Below are positions 63,395 through 64,000 of a DNA stretch of 64,000 nt, one piece after another. The notes under the pieces were generated by a model that worked only from the letters and a program-made list of their open reading frames with translations, searched no databases and was not told the origin of the DNA. This DNA comes from Chara braunii (lineage: Eukaryota > Streptophyta > Charophyceae > Charales > Characeae). A program made the translations under genes and the position numbers. The stretch is taken from contig BFEA01000180.1 in assembly GCA_003427395.1 (NCBI GenBank), forward strand, positions 175,513 through 239,512, written 5' to 3'. Positions within the stretch are counted from its first letter, which is position 1; every line of letters starts with the position of its first letter.

Positions 63395-64000
63395 TGCAAT
63401 GAACCCAGATCGTGAAGACAGTCGTCAACAATGCAAGCCCAGATCCATCGGCTGATGATTACTAGTAGTAAAAAATCATCACCAGACAGAATGAGGTGAG
63501 GTACACATACACAGACGAAGAGAGAGGAGGGAGAAGAGACAAAGGAGAGGAAGTACAATGCCCACTCCTGCTTCGGGCTCCCTCCTCTACTAACACCTCA
63601 ATAATCAATAGTCTGGATCAGTATCCGAAGTATCCTCAATGTGCCACGTGGCACGTCTAATCAGTTCCACATCAGCATCTGGAGCAATGTGGACATGAAG
63701 ACCACCAGGTACGTATCCTCGAACTCTCCACAGTCCTGATCTCCTCCTGAAGCAACGATGAAACAGAACAGCAATGCCGATTATGTAGTCCCAGCCACAG
63801 AACACGTGGCAGCAGCCACGCCAGCCAATGATATACATGGCAGCAGCCACGTCAGCGATAGCGCACGGCAGCTGCCACGTCAGCATGCCAAGAAGACGGG
63901 AGCAAGCCGGCCACCATGCCGGACTAGCAGCGCATCGCCAAGTTACAATGCCAGCATCGCAGCGTCGAGCCAGCGTCGCAGCGTTGAGCCAGCATTGAAG
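63395..64000 (-). repeat. Partial 5' LTR of right-end gypsy element
   Basis: Plus-strand start TGCAATGAACCCAGATCG matches the element 4 LTR at 41632 and stays similar to the window end. It holds about 90 bp (63477-63570) not present in the other copy. Continues beyond the window. Confidence 0.82.

Overview
The window looks like repeat-dominated nuclear DNA of a green-lineage (streptophyte) eukaryote. The evidence is a U6 snRNA copy with the plant-type 5' stem, Ty3/gypsy elements primed by initiator tRNA-Met (TGGTATCAGAGC), a DUF659-type hAT transposase, very many microsatellites and scaffold gaps (N runs). A charophyte such as Chara is my guess and rests only on general character. I see no bacterial gene organisation and no host gene that I can name.

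Layout. 1-11.2 kb: no recognisable gene; microsatellites, a striking array of hairpin-forming repeats (1.5-3.1 kb), and a cluster of CACGTG boxes (7.4-8.5 kb). 11.2-12.7 kb: a tRNA-derived SINE and a plus-strand solo LTR. 12.8-22.6 kb: minus-strand Ty3/gypsy element 1, with a truncated second unit joined in tandem through a shared LTR; its 5' LTR carries a U6 snRNA retropseudogene with target-site duplications. 22.6-25.3 kb: degenerate 45-bp repeats invaded by two more SINEs. 25.3-31.6 kb: plus-strand gypsy element 3, which has lost most of RT/RNase H. 32.4-41.1 kb: minus-strand gypsy element 2, a relative of element 1 with both LTRs. 41.6-45.0 kb: minus-strand gypsy element 4 (3' LTR and broken pol with an in-frame RNase H duplication). 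45.5-51.0 kb: plus-strand chromodomain-type gypsy element 6, broken by stops, a deletion and a tandem duplication. 51-55.6 kb: degenerate minisatellites and a few candidate low-copy ORFs. 55.65-56.23 kb: gap. 56.6-60.35 kb: a hAT transposase gene split by one frameshift. 60.36-61.7 kb: GAA-rich macro-repeats directly upstream of it. 62.8-64 kb: leader, PBS and partial 5' LTR of a further minus-strand gypsy element that runs off the window.

How the parts relate. Each gypsy copy keeps the gag - CCHC - protease - RT - RNase H - integrase - (chromodomain) order, but none has an intact reading frame throughout. Elements 1, 2 and the right-end element share the same PBS context (CTCTGATACCAAAT then TG of the LTR), and elements 1 and 2 also share leader motifs, so they are one lineage. 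The SINEs and the U6 copy carry the marks of LINE-type retrotransposition (A-rich tails; duplicated targets on SINE B and the U6 copy), although no LINE is visible here. The signals I would follow first are the hairpin array at 1.5-3.1 kb, the U6 insertion with its empty paralogous site, and the SINE family.
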